This document shows, one piece after another, positions 13,266 through 14,301 of a stretch of DNA of 14,301 nt. The DNA lies in the NCBI GenBank assembly GCA_041685075.1, contig JAWLGN010000138.1, positions 1-14,301 of the forward strand, in the 5' to 3' direction. Each line of letters opens with the position of its first letter. The stretch's first letter is position 1. The DNA is from JAMCRM01 sp041685075. Lineage in GTDB: Bacteria > Acidobacteriota > Terriglobia > Bryobacterales > Bryobacteraceae. The translations under genes were made by a program, and so were the position numbers. The notes under the pieces were generated by a model. It saw only the letters and a program-made list of their open reading frames with translations, was not told where the DNA came from and ran no database searches.

Positions 13266-13324
13266 AACCGCATCGGAGCGGTCCACGCAGGTCTCCGGGC
13301 CGCTCCGATGCGGTTCCCTTTTTT
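13266..13324 (+). terminator. strong intrinsic terminator
   Basis: AACCGCATCGGAGCGG (13266-13281) pairs perfectly over 16 bp with CCGCTCCGATGCGGTT (13300-13315) around an 18-nt loop. CCC and six T (13319-13324) follow. The T-tract is on the plus strand, ending the unit started at 12937. The same stem lies 42 nt after the stop of the minus-strand PLP enzyme gene and may also help end that transcript, though only TTT follows it there. Confidence 0.75.
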
Positions 13325-13356
13325 CGTGAAGCGCCCTCGGACGCTGTTACCCCGCG

Positions 13357-14301
13357 CTATGCCGCCAGCGCCGCTTCGAGATCGGCGATGATGTCCTCCG
13401 CCGCCTCGATCCCCACGGACAGCCGCACCAGGTTCTCCCCGATACCCAGGCGCGCGCGCTGCTTGGGCGCCACGTCGCGGTGCGAACTCATCACCGGGTA
13501 GAGCGCCATGGTGTGAACATCGCCGAGGGAGGTGGCGCGCACCACCAGCCGCAGCGCGTTCATGAAGCGGAAGACTTCCTCGCGGCCGCCGTCCCGGATT
13601 TCGAAAGCGATCATCGAGCCGTACAGCCCGGAAGGAAACAGGCGCCGCACCGTGGCGGCGTCCGGATGCGCCGGGTCCCCGGGGAAGTGTACCTTCGCCA
13701 CGCGCGGGTGCTCCGCCAGCCAGGCAGCCACGCGGCAGGCGTTGGCGCACTGCCGCTCCACCCGCAGCGCCAGGGTCTTGATGCCCCGCATGGTCAGGTA
13801 GGCCTCGAATGGCCCCAGCGCCGGCCCGATGGTGCGCATCAACGCGGCCAGCGGCTCGTGATTCTCCTTGCCCGTTACGATCACCCCGCCCAGCACGTCG
13901 CCGTGCCCCGCCAGAAATTTCGTGGCGCTGTGGACCACGTAGTCCGCGCCCAGCTCGAGTGGCCGCAGAATCATCGGGGTGGCGAAGGTATTGTCCACCA
14001 CCAGCGCCGCTCCGGCTTCGTGTGCCGCTTCGGCGATACGGTCCACCTCGGCCACCCGCAGCAATGGGTTCGAGACCGTTTCGATCAGCACGCAGCCCGG
14101 CCGCGCCTCCGCGATGGCCTGGCGGAAGGCCGCCAGGTCGCACATATCGGCCAGCCGCACCGCCACGCCGGAAGGCTCCAACACGTTCAGCAGCAGCTTG
14201 ATGGTGGCGCCGTAGAGCGCGCCGGCCGCTACGATCGAGCGCCGCCGGTCGGCCAGCGCCGCCAGCATGGCGGTGTGGAGCGCCGCCATCCCCGAGGCGC
14301 A
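13357..14301 (-). CDS. Cys/Met metabolism PLP-dependent enzyme (cystathionine gamma-synthase/methionine gamma-lyase/OAH sulfhydrylase family), partial
   Basis: A cytoplasmic fold-type I PLP enzyme of trans-sulfuration or direct sulfhydrylation in methionine/cysteine metabolism. The visible 314 residues open with CASGMAALHTAM, the ASGMAA block that lies about 80-90 residues into these proteins, so the N-terminus is outside the window. Motifs: AGALYGATIKLL, IETVSNPLLRV, VVDNTFATP (Asp binding the pyridine N), and HSATKFLAGHGDVLGG with the Schiff-base lysine K128 of the visible part (AAA at 13920-13918). It ends with GENLVRLSVGIEAAEDIIADLEAALAA, a complete C-terminus. Which reaction (cystathionine gamma-synthase, methionine gamma-lyase or O-acetylhomoserine sulfhydrylase) cannot be settled from these motifs, so no symbol is given. 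Its neighbours give no pathway hint. It converges on the terminator at 13266-13324. Confidence 0.93.
   Translation of the reverse strand, partial: CASGMAALHTAMLAALADRRRSIVAAGALYGATIKLLLNVLEPSGVAVRLADMCDLAAFRQAIAEARPGCVLIETVSNPLLRVAEVDRIAEAAHEAGAALVVDNTFATPMILRPLELGADYVVHSATKFLAGHGDVLGGVIVTGKENHEPLAALMRTIGPALGPFEAYLTMRGIKTLALRVERQCANACRVAAWLAEHPRVAKVHFPGDPAHPDAATVRRLFPSGLYGSMIAFEIRDGGREEVFRFMNALRLVVRATSLGDVHTMALYPVMSSHRDVAPKQRARLGIGENLVRLSVGIEAAEDIIADLEAALAA

Larger units (their letters stand above)
12972..13324 (+). ncRNA. candidate structured RNA of about 350 nt, unidentified
   Basis: The unit is bounded by the strong promoter at 12937-12965 and the 16-bp-stem terminator ending at 13324. 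Internal hairpins visible: CCTGCC 12996-13001 / GGCAGG 13015-13020; GGTTG 13161-13165 / CAACC 13169-13173; CGGCGCGGCG 13181-13190 / CGCCGCGCCG 13216-13225, extended inward after one bulged T by GGGA 13192-13195 / TCCC 13212-13215; CCCCG 13249-13253 / CGGGG 13259-13263. The 5' half is much more AT-rich than the surroundings. No tRNA-like end (tmRNA) and no GAGGAAAGTCC-type core (RNase P) is present. A 36-codon ORF with a good SD lies inside, so it may be a small mRNA or dual-function RNA. The boundaries are seen; the RNA nature is inferred. Confidence 0.42.

Noticed and set aside
12972..13324. tmRNA or RNase P RNA as identity of the transcript
   Set aside because: No tRNA-like 3' end with a T-arm or CCA, no pairing 5'/3' acceptor, and no RNase P core sequence such as GAGGAAAGTCC or ACAGAA.
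12944..13501. 185-codon plus-strand frame starting in the promoter spacer
   Set aside because: Its start lies upstream of the -10, it reads through the strong terminator, and it ends antisense to the PLP enzyme gene.
1..14301. CRISPR arrays, insertion sequences, tRNA genes, phage or toxin-antitoxin modules
   Set aside because: No direct-repeat arrays, transposase motifs, tRNA T-arm/anticodon patterns or recognisable module pairs were found when reading both strands.

Overview
The window is GC-rich, gene-dense bacterial chromosome. It most resembles an acidobacterium of the Bryobacterales/Solibacter type. That rests on an 800-residue duplicated orphan permease (the ADOP type typical of Acidobacteriota), a DUF4832 secreted enzyme, and a receiver protein of a divergent style I associate with that group. 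The taxonomy is inference; no marker gene is present. I see no rRNA, tRNA, CRISPR array, insertion sequence or phage gene.

Left part (1-3000, minus strand): a compact three-gene unit. It runs from a small bacterial PH-domain membrane protein, through a short-chain dehydrogenase that starts on TTG overlapping the preceding stop, to an L-lactate permease family transporter that runs off the left edge. A plus-strand gene for a secreted low-complexity protein (3076-4122) starts divergently, and the two transcripts share a 75-bp promoter region.

Centre (4123-10089, plus strand): a 358-bp gene-free stretch packed with consecutive hairpins precedes a receiver-only response regulator and, 6 nt later, an alpha-glucan (glycogen) phosphorylase. 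The stretch looks like a long structured 5' leader with a start-codon-sequestering stem. After 158 bp comes the ADOP-type permease, with no ATPase or PadR regulator beside it.

Right part (10095-14301): a minus-strand pair of secreted proteins (a heparinase II/III-like protein and a DUF4832/TIM-barrel glycosidase-like protein) probably degrades or modifies a polysaccharide. Upstream of it, 12835-13356 has no convincing long gene. It does hold a near-ideal plus-strand promoter, several strong hairpins and a 16-bp-stem terminator, together outlining a transcript of about 350 nt with no recognised identity. The right edge is the 3' two-thirds or more of a PLP-dependent Cys/Met metabolism enzyme on the minus strand, converging on that terminator.

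The two best candidates for something undescribed are the leader at 4199-4483 and the transcript at 12972-13324.
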